From Sulfurimonas sp. (GTDB lineage Bacteria; Campylobacterota; Campylobacteria; Campylobacterales; Sulfurimonadaceae), in NCBI GenBank assembly GCA_016744115.1, contig JADGEZ010000003.1, forward strand, positions 1-64,000: a DNA stretch of 64,000 nt, written 5' to 3'. Shown here piece after piece: positions 46,052 through 54,920 of the stretch. Position 1 is the stretch's first letter. Each line of letters starts with the position of its first letter. A program made the position numbers and the translations under genes. Under the pieces are notes generated by a model. It did no database searches, was not told the origin of the DNA, and was given only the letters and a program-made list of their open reading frames with translations.

Positions 46052-47097
46052 TGAAGTATTTTTTTCTTTTAACTCTTTTCTTCTTCTCTGGCTTGAGTGC
46101 TAATAAGGTCTTATATCTAAGCCATACCGATATTCCACAAAGAGTGATAAAAGGTGAAGTATTCGCTATCACTATTAAAGTAATTTCAACAGTTAAAAAT
46201 TTTACTAATATTACTTATAAATTTCACAATAGAAGAGGTTTGAAAGTTTTAAATTCTACCCCTTATCGTGAAAAGTATGAGAAGTATTTTTTAGAAACTT
46301 TTAAATTTATTGCTACAAATAATTCTGCAAGGTTACCCGATATTACAGCAACAATAGGAAACTATGGAGAATTTAAATCAACAACATTAAAAGGTAGAAA
46401 ATTAAATATTATATCACTCAATCCAAAAAATGATTTTTCAAATATTATTGCTAACTCTTTAGAGCTTGGTGAGTATAAAACTACAAGTTATGACACCAAG
46501 CACAACATTATAATATTTACTGCCTTAGCACAGAACTCTAATCTTTCTGTTATGAAATTTAGTAATGTTTTTAAACAAGGTAAAGAATCCTTGAGAGATT
46601 CTTATATTGATCCGAGAATAACATATTTTGTAGTTATAAATAAAGAACTTGAAAATTTTACTTTTTCTTACTTTAATCTCATTTCAAATAAATTCACTAA
46701 AATTACAATTCCTATAATTGTAGATGATGATAGTGTAACAACGCAAACAGATTTAAAACCTAAGGATCAATCCAAAGAAAAGATAAAAATGACTATAGCA
46801 ATTATAGTTGCTGTGATTATCTTTATTTTAGCTGTATGGAAAAAACATTATTTTTATATAATATTAATCATTTTTCCTATTGTTTATATTCTATACTTTA
46901 CTATGCCATCTCAAGATATTTGTATAAAAAGAGCTAGTATGATACAACTACTTCCCGTACATAATGGAACGATTTTTGAAACAACAAAGGTGCAATATCA
47001 CTTATCAAAAGAGGGAAGAGTTAAAGATTTCACAAAAGTAAAACTAAAAAATGAAAAAATTGGTTGGGTGAAAAATGAAGATATTTGCTCGCCTTAG
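46051..47097 (+). CDS. Membrane protein with periplasmic domain and SH3-like tail
   Basis: 348 aa starting at GTG 46051, overlapping the purQ stop by one base. A signal peptide (about 1-17, LLTLFFFSGLSANK) leads into a beta-rich periplasmic domain resembling BatD or Ig-like modules (VIKGEVFAITIKVIST...). Two adjacent transmembrane helices (about 250-290) follow, and the last 50 residues (IQLLPVHNGTIFETTK... KIGWVKNEDIC) look like an SH3b fold. The role is unknown. It overlaps plsC by 23 bases. Confidence 0.7.
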   Translation: MKYFFLLTLFFFSGLSANKVLYLSHTDIPQRVIKGEVFAITIKVISTVKNFTNITYKFHNRRGLKVLNSTPYREKYEKYFLETFKFIATNNSARLPDITATIGNYGEFKSTTLKGRKLNIISLNPKNDFSNIIANSLELGEYKTTSYDTKHNIIIFTALAQNSNLSVMKFSNVFKQGKESLRDSYIDPRITYFVVINKELENFTFSYFNLISNKFTKITIPIIVDDDSVTTQTDLKPKDQSKEKIKMTIAIIVAVIIFILAVWKKHYFYIILIIFPIVYILYFTMPSQDICIKRASMIQLLPVHNGTIFETTKVQYHLSKEGRVKDFTKVKLKNEKIGWVKNEDICSP

Positions 47098-47773
47098 TTG
47101 GCTCTATGCTACAAGCATAATTTTCATCGCAATCACCTTAGTAATTTTGACTTACTACTTATTGCCACGCCCTTATGCTAGAAAAATATTTGCATGGTTT
47201 ACAAGAATAGCTATCTTATTTTCAACTGATATTAAAGGAGAAGAAGACCCCTCTGCTCAAATGTATCTTATCAACCATCAAAGTGATTTAGATATTGGTA
47301 TCATGGAAACTATCTCAAGAAAAGATCTCTCTTGGGTTGCGAAAAAGGAGCTTTTTGATGTTCCTTTTTTTGGTTTAGTTATGAGTTTACCAGAAGATAT
47401 TCCTATAGAAAGACAAAGTAAAAATTCTCTTATTCGTCTTCTTAAGGCTTCTAAAGATAGACTCAATAAAGGTCGAGTTATTACAATGTTTCCAGAGGGA
47501 ACAAGATCAAGAAATTTAAGGATGCTTCCCTTTAAAAATGGAGCAAAGATTGTTGCAGATAAGTATCAACTCAAAGTACAACCTATCGTACTTATACAAA
47601 CATCTAAATATTATAATATTAAAAAATTCTACTACAAACCAGGAACTATAAAGGTTATTTTCATGGATTCATTTATCGCTAATAAAGATGATAAAAACTG
47701 GTTGAGTGACTTAAGAATAAAAATGCAAAAGGTATATGATGATGAGTTGGCAAACAATCCTAGCCATAGGTAG
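47075..47773 (+). CDS. plsC: 1-acyl-sn-glycerol-3-phosphate acyltransferase
   Basis: 232 aa. PlsC acylates lysophosphatidate to phosphatidate at the inner membrane. An N-terminal helix (about 9-30), the acyltransferase motif NHQSDLD (HX4D, about 67-73), the FPEGTRSRN motif (about 138-146) and IPIERQSKNS are present. It overlaps its neighbours at both ends by 23 and 38 bases, so the run from purC to crcB may be a single transcript. Confidence 0.94.
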   Translation: MKIFARLSWLYATSIIFIAITLVILTYYLLPRPYARKIFAWFTRIAILFSTDIKGEEDPSAQMYLINHQSDLDIGIMETISRKDLSWVAKKELFDVPFFGLVMSLPEDIPIERQSKNSLIRLLKASKDRLNKGRVITMFPEGTRSRNLRMLPFKNGAKIVADKYQLKVQPIVLIQTSKYYNIKKFYYKPGTIKVIFMDSFIANKDDKNWLSDLRIKMQKVYDDELANNPSHR

Positions 47774-48134
47774 TGGCGGTTTTATCGGTGCAGTTTTAAG
47801 AGCTTACCTTAACGGGCTTATCTCTCATAAAGTCCCTCATACACTACCCTTTGGAACACTCGGTGTTAATCTTATCGGTAGCTTTTTTATGGGTGTGCTA
47901 ATCGCTTACTTTATGCATACAACTCTTTTTTCTCTTCACACCAAATCTTTTCTCTCGACTGGTATTTTAGGAGCATTAACCACTTATTCAACATTTGCAA
48001 TTGAGAGTTTTTTACTCTTGGAGGGTGGATATATTTTCTTAGCTATGGCTAATATATCTTTGAATGCTTTTGGAACTATTTTCATGGCAGGAAGTGGTTT
48101 TTATTTAGTGAAGTTTTTTTTAAATAATAACTAA
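47736..48134 (+). CDS. crcB: Fluoride channel CrcB (Fluc)
   Basis: 132 aa with four transmembrane helices. It exports fluoride as an antiparallel dimer. GSGGFIGAVLRAYLNGL, PFGTLGVNLIGSFFMGVL (about 37-54) and the GILGALTTYSTFAIES segment (about 78-93) are diagnostic. Three consecutive ATGs (47736, 47739, 47742) could each start it. No fluoride riboswitch is seen; the gene starts inside plsC and must be coupled to it. Confidence 0.95.
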   Translation: MMMSWQTILAIGSGGFIGAVLRAYLNGLISHKVPHTLPFGTLGVNLIGSFFMGVLIAYFMHTTLFSLHTKSFLSTGILGALTTYSTFAIESFLLLEGGYIFLAMANISLNAFGTIFMAGSGFYLVKFFLNNN

Positions 48135-48154
48135 GATAGACTATGAAAAAAACT

Positions 48155-48180
48155 GTCATTCGGTGCGTGACACGGAATCT
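48155..48180. repeat. REP-like hairpin repeat
   Basis: gtcattcggtgcgtgacac followed by ggaatct forms an ATTCGGTG/CACGGAAT stem with one mismatch around a 5-base loop. It belongs to the 'gtcattcc...ggaat' class of short palindromes, as at 9794-9814. It lies between the convergent crcB and ABC-ATPase genes, followed at 48211-48230 by a diverged TAAGTAATAGGGCATAAA repeat. Confidence 0.55.
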
Positions 48181-48231
48181 AAAGTATTTCAATATGATAT
48201 TCTCAATGGCTAAGCAATAGGACATAAATAA

Positions 48232-48801
48232 TTAAAGAGTTATTATCTCATCCGCACACCATGATGCCAGTTCCATATCATGCGTGATAAGCAGCATACC
48301 CATAGTGTTAAGATGTTTCATTAGCACACTCATAACCTCTAGTTGAATAACATTGTCAAGTGCTGATGTTGGTTCATCAAGTAGTAACAAAGCAGGCTTC
48401 ATCAGTATCGCTCTAAGAATTGATGCCCGTTGAAGTTGCCCACCAGAGAGTTCATGTGGTAATTTGAGTAATAATTCATAATCTAAATTAATCAATTCTA
48501 ATAGTTCATTTATAGTATCTATGGGTGCAACATCTTGAATTTGATTAAGTAGGTTATAGCTTGGATGAAAAGAACTGTATGGGTCTTGAAAAACTTGTGA
48601 ACATTTGGATTTAAGTATCGAACCAGAAAATGGTTTTAAATTTTTTAATATCAATTCAAAAAGGGTACTCTTCCCAGCTCCACTCTCACCGACTATCGCT
48701 TTAATTTCACCTTTTTTTAGGCTCATTGAAAAGTCATTAAAAAGTAAGTTATCTTTAGTATAGCCAAATGAAAGGTTTTTTACTTCTAGTATATTACTCA
48801 A
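48232..48801 (-). CDS. ABC transporter ATP-binding protein (DppF/NikE-like)
   Basis: 189 aa from TTG 48801, short for the family (200-260) but with every motif: Walker A GESGAGKST (about 37-45), Q-loop QVFQDPYSSFHP, signature LSGGQLQRA, Walker B LLLLDEPTSALD and switch ITHD. The YSSFHP segment is typical of peptide/nickel importers. No permease is adjacent, so the partners are elsewhere or it acts alone. It begins 2 bases after the dUTPase stop. Confidence 0.88.
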   Translation of the reverse strand: MSNILEVKNLSFGYTKDNLLFNDFSMSLKKGEIKAIVGESGAGKSTLFELILKNLKPFSGSILKSKCSQVFQDPYSSFHPSYNLLNQIQDVAPIDTINELLELINLDYELLLKLPHELSGGQLQRASILRAILMKPALLLLDEPTSALDNVIQLEVMSVLMKHLNTMGMLLITHDMELASWCADEIITL

Positions 48802-48803
48802 AG

Positions 48804-49496
48804 TTAGCTCTTGTTTAAGGCCAAATATAACTTTGTAAGTTCCTTATAAAGAGAGTCAGGCTTAATATTTGAATTCTTTTCCCACACTCTTTTCATCACT
48901 ACATTGTCTTCTTCCCCTGCCCATATTTTAATATATGAACCATCTTTATAGCCATTATCTTGACGAAATTGATTTAAGATATTTTTTCCAACATAAAGTC
49001 TATACAGTGATTCTAAGTTTAAGCCACTCATTACCACTAAATCAAAAAATTCTTGTATTAAGTTTTCTATATCTAAGCTATCATTATTTAAAGATATACG
49101 CATTATATTTTCAACTTTTTCAATGACTGTATCTTGTGTGTCAAAAGTATTACCTTGCACATCTATTACTCTAAAACTTTTAAATTCTGATATATTAATA
49201 GCTAAATCCTCAATGCCACCTTTGAAGTTTTGTGAGTAATTTTCAATTGCTAAAGAGATAATAAAATGCCAAACATCTACTACTTCAATTTGAAGATTAT
49301 CCCAATCAGCTTGAGCATTAATACTCTTCCAATGCTTCCAAGAAAAGCTATCAATCATCTCAGCACATTCCATATATATACACCTCTTCCAGTTAATAGT
49401 TTTACCAGTTTTAGTAAGACCCTTAGTCCAGTCTTCCCCATTAGTTGCATCATTGAGTTGCGATTGAAGTTGTAGCATTAAAAGTATTTTATCCAT
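48804..49496 (-). CDS. dut: Dimeric dUTPase (Campylobacter type)
   Basis: 230 aa. All-alpha dUTPases of the MazG-like superfamily hydrolyse dUTP to dUMP, unlike the trimeric beta type. Evidence is the start MLQLQSQLNDATNGEDWTKG, the metal site motif EMIDSFSWKHWKSIN (ExxxD...), and EVVDVWHFIISLAIEN, matching the Campylobacter enzyme. Length is typical. It is upstream of the ABC ATPase in a two-gene unit. Confidence 0.9.
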   Translation of the reverse strand: MDKILLMLQLQSQLNDATNGEDWTKGLTKTGKTINWKRCIYMECAEMIDSFSWKHWKSINAQADWDNLQIEVVDVWHFIISLAIENYSQNFKGGIEDLAINISEFKSFRVIDVQGNTFDTQDTVIEKVENIMRISLNNDSLDIENLIQEFFDLVVMSGLNLESLYRLYVGKNILNQFRQDNGYKDGSYIKIWAGEEDNVVMKRVWEKNSNIKPDSLYKELTKLYLALNKS

Positions 49497-49549
49497 ATTT
49501 AATTCACCTATTTCTTTAAAGTTTTATTTGTTTATTGTACAATAAATTT

Positions 49550-49723
49550 ATGAAAAGAATAAACTGTAGAGTATGTGAATATTATTTTGTAACATGGAAA
49601 CCTCAACACCCTCACGGATGTAAAGCGTATGGATTTAAATCGCATCAAATCCCTTCATTAACAGTCTTTCAAAGTAGTGGGATAGAATGTTCTATGTTTA
49701 AGCAAAAAGTTTTTGCCAAATGA
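49550..49723 (+). CDS. Small CxxC protein, unknown
   Basis: 57 aa from ATG 49550. CRVCEYYFVTWKPQHPHGCK near the N-terminus and a final GIECSMF give four cysteines suited to a zinc or Fe-S site. I recognise it as a small protein family widespread in Campylobacterota, but know no function. A TACAAT box at 49538-49543 ends 6 bases before the ATG with no ribosome site. The 3' end overlaps the convergent PNPOx-like gene by 26 bases. Confidence 0.75.
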   Translation: MKRINCRVCEYYFVTWKPQHPHGCKAYGFKSHQIPSLTVFQSSGIECSMFKQKVFAK

Positions 49724-50123
49724 TTTTTTCCCCAAAACCTAAAGTATTATCTGTCATCTTAAAATAGTGGACTTTAATCTGCCATAAGGGAGGATTCATA
49801 CTCTTAGCGTATCCAAATTTCTTAAAATAAAACTCTTTGTAATCTGGATTATTACAACTTAAAAACTCTCCCCTAAACTGCACACCTTGAATTTGAGCAA
49901 CCGTTTTGGTCTCCAAAAGTATATTGCCAGCGATCTTAGAGTTTTGCAATATATCTTGTATATGAGTAGTTTCATTACTACTAGCAACGATAAATGATTG
50001 AGATTCTTGGATATAAACATAAAAAAGACTGCATACGCTCAGTTGCTCGTTACTAAATGTTGCAAGGCTTAAAACATGATGCTTCTCTAAAAATGATGTA
50101 ATTTTTTCTAAATCGTTTTTCAT
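49698..50123 (-). CDS. PNPOx-like (FMN-binding split barrel) protein
   Basis: 141 aa. The layout LEKHHVLSLATFSNEQLSVCSLFYVYI, then FIVASSNETTHIQDILQNSKIAGNI and QGVQFRGEFL is that of the pyridoxamine-5'-phosphate-oxidase-like YhbP/HugZ superfamily, which bind flavin, F420 or heme. The exact cofactor and substrate are not determinable. It lies 26 bases beyond the cassette at 50150-54873 on the same strand but is not overlapping, so membership is doubtful. Confidence 0.72.
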   Translation of the reverse strand: MKNDLEKITSFLEKHHVLSLATFSNEQLSVCSLFYVYIQESQSFIVASSNETTHIQDILQNSKIAGNILLETKTVAQIQGVQFRGEFLSCNNPDYKEFYFKKFGYAKSMNPPLWQIKVHYFKMTDNTLGFGEKIIWQKLFA

Positions 50124-50149
50124 TATATAAAACTATCTAAGTCCTATAA

Positions 50150-51373
50150 TCAGTCTGTACAATTACAAGGTAAACTATTTTCAAGATATTCTTGATTATT
50201 ACCATTTTTAATTATTTCATAAGACATTTTACCATTGACACCAAAAAAATTGATAAACGGATTTTCTTCTTTAGTTTTTATATCTCTATTCTCTGCTACT
50301 AAATCTCTTTGATATTTTTTTTCTATATCAATCCACCAATCAATATTTTCAGGGTTTTTATCATCTGTAGTTGTTTCTATCTTTGATAATTTATTTCCAC
50401 CCTTCATAAAACAGTAAACACAATTACCAAGACTTCCATCATACGGTAATCCCAAATCCCATTCTTTATTATCCCAATAATACTTAATGTCTTTTTGTAT
50501 CATATTAAACTCTACTAATGGGGCATAAACATGCTCATTATTTTCTCTTAAATATGCTACTTCTATATTATCATTTAGTTTAGAATCAATTCTTTTTTTC
50601 ATCTTTTCTAGCCTCATTGGTTCATCTGCTCTAAATCCAATAAAACTACAAAACTCTATCTTTTTTTTATGTATAAAAATTTCTTTATTTTTTAAATTAA
50701 CTCTTGTAAAATCTTTAAAATTCTGTTCTGGTCTAAATAGTGATCTTGTTAAACAATACTCTTTTTTATTCTGATAAATATCATAAGGAACTTTACCTCC
50801 ATATTTTTGATGTTTTTTTGTATATAAAATATCTTTATCTATTCTAGTTATTTTTCCATAATGTCCTAATCTTGATATATAATCTAAATTTGAAAACCAA
50901 TCATTTAAAAATTCATAAGTAACATCCATTTTCATTTTTTTAGTACAAGTTCTACCACTCATAAGACTAGGTAAATACATCTGCCAAGAAATAAGTTCTT
51001 CAAAGACTTCTCCTTTATGATGATAACCATTAGGATTATCCTCAGAATAAGGTTTTTCATTTACTAATCTATATGCTTGAAATCTATCATAAACACCATT
51101 TTTACAATCTTCAAATGTTTGAAACTCTGTAAGAAAAAAAGGTATATTATATTTTTCTTCACATCTTTTTTTACATTCAATGACAAAATTATAAGTTTTA
51201 CTGTGTTCTGCTGATGTATTGTTAAATATAATAACATCACCACGACTTGCTTTTAACATATTATTTTTAAGCATAGAAAAGAGTAAAGCACCACTAGAAC
51301 GACCACCTGAAAATTTTACAATATGTGGTATATTGGAGTGATAATCTTTAACATAATAATGCTCTAACTTCAT
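50150..51373 (-). CDS. PAPS-reductase-like PP-loop protein, cassette gene 4
   Basis: 407 aa. The PP-loop FSGGRSSG (21-28) and NNTSAEHSKTYNFV identify the adenine nucleotide alpha-hydrolase fold of PAPS reductases, DndC/SspD and TtcA-type thiolation enzymes. GRTCTKKMK (C143), FCSFIGFRADE (C242, 241-251) and CVYC (C318, C321) with a terminal CNC give a cysteine set that could hold an Fe-S cluster. It starts in ATGA overlap with the preceding gene. Sulfur transfer onto nucleic acid or a nucleotide is a reasonable guess; assimilatory sulfate reduction is less likely because no sulfate genes are nearby. Confidence 0.8.
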   Translation of the reverse strand: MKLEHYYVKDYHSNIPHIVKFSGGRSSGALLFSMLKNNMLKASRGDVIIFNNTSAEHSKTYNFVIECKKRCEEKYNIPFFLTEFQTFEDCKNGVYDRFQAYRLVNEKPYSEDNPNGYHHKGEVFEELISWQMYLPSLMSGRTCTKKMKMDVTYEFLNDWFSNLDYISRLGHYGKITRIDKDILYTKKHQKYGGKVPYDIYQNKKEYCLTRSLFRPEQNFKDFTRVNLKNKEIFIHKKKIEFCSFIGFRADEPMRLEKMKKRIDSKLNDNIEVAYLRENNEHVYAPLVEFNMIQKDIKYYWDNKEWDLGLPYDGSLGNCVYCFMKGGNKLSKIETTTDDKNPENIDWWIDIEKKYQRDLVAENRDIKTKEENPFINFFGVNGKMSYEIIKNGNNQEYLENSLPCNCTD

Positions 51374-52203
51374 GCAACCAAACTTTCTATTATCTTTCTA
51401 TTATCTTCAATATCCAAAGAACCCATTGCTCTCCATGATGATTCAATCCCAATCATTCGTATAATTTCTTTAAAATCTTTTGTATTAGTTACTTCTTTTT
51501 CAATTATATATTTAAATAGTCCATCTCTAATATTTTTATCTGCAATAACTGTTAATTTTGAACTCATTCTCATTATTAACTCATTATAGTTTGTTGGGTT
51601 AGAGTTAAAATATTCATAAATAGTTTTTTCGTCAATTTTTGCTTTTTTGCTAATCTCTTTAGCAAGATAAATTTTCCACCAAGCTATAGCAAATGGAATA
51701 TCTTGATAAATACCTTTTTTACCTCGTTCTTGAATTGCACCAAACATATGCCTAAGTATTGCTCTACATGTATTAAATAATTGTTTATCATTTCCTTGTT
51801 CCGATAATCTTAATGCTTCAATAATATTATTTTTACCATTTTTACTATTTTCTACATAGGCTAGATAATATGGTTGAATAATATCATTTTGAATTGATTG
51901 AATAGTTATAGAAATCCATTTTAATGGATTTGAAGCATCAATAGTAGAAAAATTATTATTTTTTAGTACTTCCCATAAAGTAGGATAATGATATAAATAG
52001 TGAAGTTGTTGAAATTCATTTTCTGATAATTTTTCATTAAAATTAGAAAAATTAACTTCATTAAGTAATTGTTCTTTATCAAAATAAGTCAATAGATACT
52101 CTATAAAAGTATCTTTATCTAATGCTGATTCCAATAATAAAATAGATTCTACTCTATTTTTAGTAACCTTTTTTAATCTTTGTAGTCCATTATTCATTAT
52201 CAT
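51370..52203 (-). CDS. Unknown helical protein, cassette gene 3
   Basis: 277 aa, almost wholly alpha-helical, with no signal peptide or membrane segment. I recognise no family. Notable stretches are LYHYPTLWEVLKNNNFST, QPYYLAYVENSKNGKNNI, LRHMFGAIQERGKKGIYQD and FAIAWWKIYLAKEISKK. The middle part is rich in aromatic and basic residues. It overlaps gene 2 by 14 bases and gene 4 by 4 bases, so its product is surely made alongside theirs, probably as a complex member. Confidence 0.7.
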   Translation of the reverse strand: MIMNNGLQRLKKVTKNRVESILLLESALDKDTFIEYLLTYFDKEQLLNEVNFSNFNEKLSENEFQQLHYLYHYPTLWEVLKNNNFSTIDASNPLKWISITIQSIQNDIIQPYYLAYVENSKNGKNNIIEALRLSEQGNDKQLFNTCRAILRHMFGAIQERGKKGIYQDIPFAIAWWKIYLAKEISKKAKIDEKTIYEYFNSNPTNYNELIMRMSSKLTVIADKNIRDGLFKYIIEKEVTNTKDFKEIIRMIGIESSWRAMGSLDIEDNRKIIESLVA

Positions 52204-53026
52204 TCTCCAACTTAATATTATGTTTTAAAAAATAACAAGCTACTTGATTAGGATTAAATTCATCATCTTCCCAAGTTTTAATATCTTTATTTTTTAATTC
52301 TAGTTTTATGCCTTTAAAATTTGTCAATTCACTATCATCATCTTTATATTCCTTAGCTAAGTCCATAAATCCAAGACATAGCATATGAATAACTATACTT
52401 CTAAGATGAGAATCATTTGTTGGAAGTTGTTTAATTTTATCATATAGATTAGATTCTACACTTGCTATAAATCTTCCACCTTCTTCTGAAATAACTGATA
52501 CATCAAAGCCATATTTAACCGTACCGTTATTGTCTTTTTGAATTGTTAATAAATCACTTGCTGTATTTTCTAATTCTCTCCATCCTGCTCTAGCTAATAT
52601 AGCACCTTTTTTAAGTTCTATTGTCGCACCATCCCAAAACTCATCTAATCCCATTTTAGAAGAATTTAAAATAACTTCTTTATCATCACCTGTATATATA
52701 ATAGCAGAGAAAAAACTTTGTGTTTCAAATGTTGTCTTTAATTGTATCTTTTGCTTAATATGTGTTGATGAAATCAGTTGTAAAATATTATCAGTAGTTT
52801 CTCTATACATTGAAGATTTTAATACAATTGTTGTAATAAACTTTGCTTCATTGTTTTGTAGTAATTGTGATATTAAATTATTACTAGTTAGTTTATGCTC
52901 AAAAATTATATCATTTGACTTGCTATCACTATCGACTTGATTTACTTCATAAATAACTTCATTAATATAATCGAATTTATCTTCTTCCAATACTGGAAAT
53001 GAATACGAACTTGTTATTTGATTCAT
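52190..53026 (-). CDS. Unknown protein, cassette gene 2
   Basis: 278 aa, mixed alpha/beta, cytoplasmic by appearance. Segments such as DEFWDGATIELKKGAILARA, GWRELENTASDLLTIQKD and KYGFDVSVISEEGGRFIA suggest a beta-sandwich core, followed by a helical part (SHLRSIVIHMLCLGFMDLA). No known domain is evident to me. It begins inside the stop of the ATPase gene (ATGA overlap) and overlaps gene 3 by 14 bases. Confidence 0.7.
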   Translation of the reverse strand: MNQITSSYSFPVLEEDKFDYINEVIYEVNQVDSDSKSNDIIFEHKLTSNNLISQLLQNNEAKFITTIVLKSSMYRETTDNILQLISSTHIKQKIQLKTTFETQSFFSAIIYTGDDKEVILNSSKMGLDEFWDGATIELKKGAILARAGWRELENTASDLLTIQKDNNGTVKYGFDVSVISEEGGRFIASVESNLYDKIKQLPTNDSHLRSIVIHMLCLGFMDLAKEYKDDDSELTNFKGIKLELKNKDIKTWEDDEFNPNQVACYFLKHNIKLENDNE

Positions 53027-54873
53027 TTTTTATCCTTATTTGAAGTACTATTTAAAAACTCATAATCAATTATATAGTCTCCTATAATATTTGTATCATA
53101 ATCTATACTTAAATCTACAAGAGTATTCTTATTAACTTTTCCAATATCAATAGTATCATCATGAATAATTTTGCATTCTATTCCGTTGTTTAATGCTTTA
53201 TTGATTTTTAATCTTGGAGTAATCCCAACACTATCACAAGTTGGGTCTGTTCCGTCTTCAAGTCTCAAATAAAGGAGTAAATTTGAAGCATTTTTATCAG
53301 TAGCAAATCTTAATTTTGCTTCTTGTTTTTTAGCATTATGAAAAGAACTAAATTTTCCTACTTCAAATTGATTTCCAACTCTTTGTTTTGTATCACTTTT
53401 ATTCTTTTTTCCCTTGCCTTTATCAGATAAAGGTATATCACTATCGGGGACTACTCTTTTTTTTCTAGGTATTTTTTTTGTTTGTGTAGATTTTCTTTTA
53501 TTTTGTTGTTTTGATTTTGCATCACCAACCATACTAATAGATAAATTTGGAATATCATAATCAAATGAATCATTGTCATTTTTTTCAATAATATTCGATA
53601 AAAATTCTTTTATCTCTCTTAAAGAAGTTGATAATTTTTCTCTTTTAACTTTACCACTTTTATCATTACTAAATCTTTTTAATCTAATATCATTATGTAA
53701 ATTACTCTCTGCCTCTCTAATAAGTGTTGAAAAACCAGTTCTTTTCTGTGCTAAAATTAAGGCATTAAAGGCTTTACTTGATGGAAAGTTACCTTTGTTT
53801 AATGGACTAGGTATGGATTCATCTATCCACATACCATTTCTACAAAGTGCTAATTTTGTATCGCTTTGCGATAATTGATAATAAATTTTAACTTCATCTT
53901 CTAAAGTTTTAATAGTTTGTTTTTTACCATGGTTAAGCATATCATAAAATCGTTTTGCAGTATTGAAGTTTGGAGTACTTTTCTCGTCTTGTGTTTTAAT
54001 GAATATATTATTTAAAGTTTCATAATTTATATTTACTATATTGTCTTTAGTGATAATTTCAACTTCTAAATTATTTTCAAAAATCGCAACATAAAAATTT
54101 CTAACAATTGAACTTGAAATCAAGCTTGTAACTTGATCAATATCTTCTTCATTACCAAAAAAATTAAATCCAATAATTCCAACAACTGCTCCACTTTTTT
54201 CAATAAAATCTAGTTGATTATCTATAATATTTGGTATATTTTCATTTTTATAAAAAATATCATTTTCAATTTCAATTGAGTTTTGATTTGTAAGTAAAAA
54301 ACCTGTTCCAAGTTTTAGTTCATCATTTTGTTTATGTGTTCTAAGTAGTGCCTGTCCTGAACATAATTTTGTTCCATCTTCAAATTTACCACCATATAAT
54401 ACATATCTTAAATTTGAGATATTAAATGCTGAAAAATGTCCATTTCCATATGAACCACCAGAATCATTAGGATTATTTTTATTGCTTATACCATCACTCA
54501 GTATTGCCACTAATTTATCTTGAGTAAACCCTAGTCCATTATCTATGATATATAAAATGGGTATTTTATCAATTTCTAATTGTTCATCAATAACATTTAG
54601 AATACCTTGCTCTTTTGTAGATAAGTCTTCTACTTTTATAGACTGTAATGCTTTTTCATACTCTATTATTCCAGGTATTTGATTTTTATCTATATAATCT
54701 ATAATAAATTTTACTTTTGCAGTATCTCTATTAGCTTCATTTATAGCTGAATCATAAGAGTTTTGTAAAATCTCTCGTATGATTGTGGAACTATCTTTAT
54801 CATTAGAAGCTGATGTAGAAGCATTAGTAAAACCACTTTGGCTTATTGCTGAACTAAATATTAGTTTATTCAT
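53023..54873 (-). CDS. GHKL-type ATPase, cassette gene 1
   Basis: 616 aa. The N-terminal domain has the Bergerat fold boxes shared by Hsp90, MutL, gyrase B and histidine kinases: N box REILQNSYDSA (E34, N38), G1 box IIDNGLGF (109-116), and G2 box GGSYGNGHFSAF (139-150). No kinase H box is present. A Lys/Arg-rich linker (about 455-510: KRKSTQTKKIPRKKR) suggests nucleic acid contact, and a beta-rich C-terminal domain follows. An AAGGAA ribosome site precedes the ATG. It follows ovoB by 39 bases on the same strand. Confidence 0.85.
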   Translation of the reverse strand: MNKLIFSSAISQSGFTNASTSASNDKDSSTIIREILQNSYDSAINEANRDTAKVKFIIDYIDKNQIPGIIEYEKALQSIKVEDLSTKEQGILNVIDEQLEIDKIPILYIIDNGLGFTQDKLVAILSDGISNKNNPNDSGGSYGNGHFSAFNISNLRYVLYGGKFEDGTKLCSGQALLRTHKQNDELKLGTGFLLTNQNSIEIENDIFYKNENIPNIIDNQLDFIEKSGAVVGIIGFNFFGNEEDIDQVTSLISSSIVRNFYVAIFENNLEVEIITKDNIVNINYETLNNIFIKTQDEKSTPNFNTAKRFYDMLNHGKKQTIKTLEDEVKIYYQLSQSDTKLALCRNGMWIDESIPSPLNKGNFPSSKAFNALILAQKRTGFSTLIREAESNLHNDIRLKRFSNDKSGKVKREKLSTSLREIKEFLSNIIEKNDNDSFDYDIPNLSISMVGDAKSKQQNKRKSTQTKKIPRKKRVVPDSDIPLSDKGKGKKNKSDTKQRVGNQFEVGKFSSFHNAKKQEAKLRFATDKNASNLLLYLRLEDGTDPTCDSVGITPRLKINKALNNGIECKIIHDDTIDIGKVNKNTLVDLSIDYDTNIIGDYIIDYEFLNSTSNKDKK

Positions 54874-54879
54874 GTATTA

Positions 54880-54920
54880 ATTCCTTTTAAGTTATAGTAA
54901 AATAAATTGATGTCAATTCT
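54880..54920 (-). promoter_or_regulatory. Possible promoter of the four-gene cassette
   Basis: On the minus strand TTGACA (overlapping the ovoB stop) and TATAAC are separated by 14 bases, shorter than the usual 16-18, followed by TTAAAAGGAATTAATAC and the ATG. The AAGGAA is a good ribosome site. The boxes are near-consensus but the spacing weakens the case. Confidence 0.35.

Noticed and set aside
47600-47742. Fluoride riboswitch upstream of crcB
   Set aside because: The region is coding sequence of plsC and shows no such conserved structure.
48232-48801. Truncated ABC ATPase pseudogene
   Set aside because: It is short (189 aa), but all motifs from Walker A to the switch histidine are present in order, so I keep it as a complete small gene.
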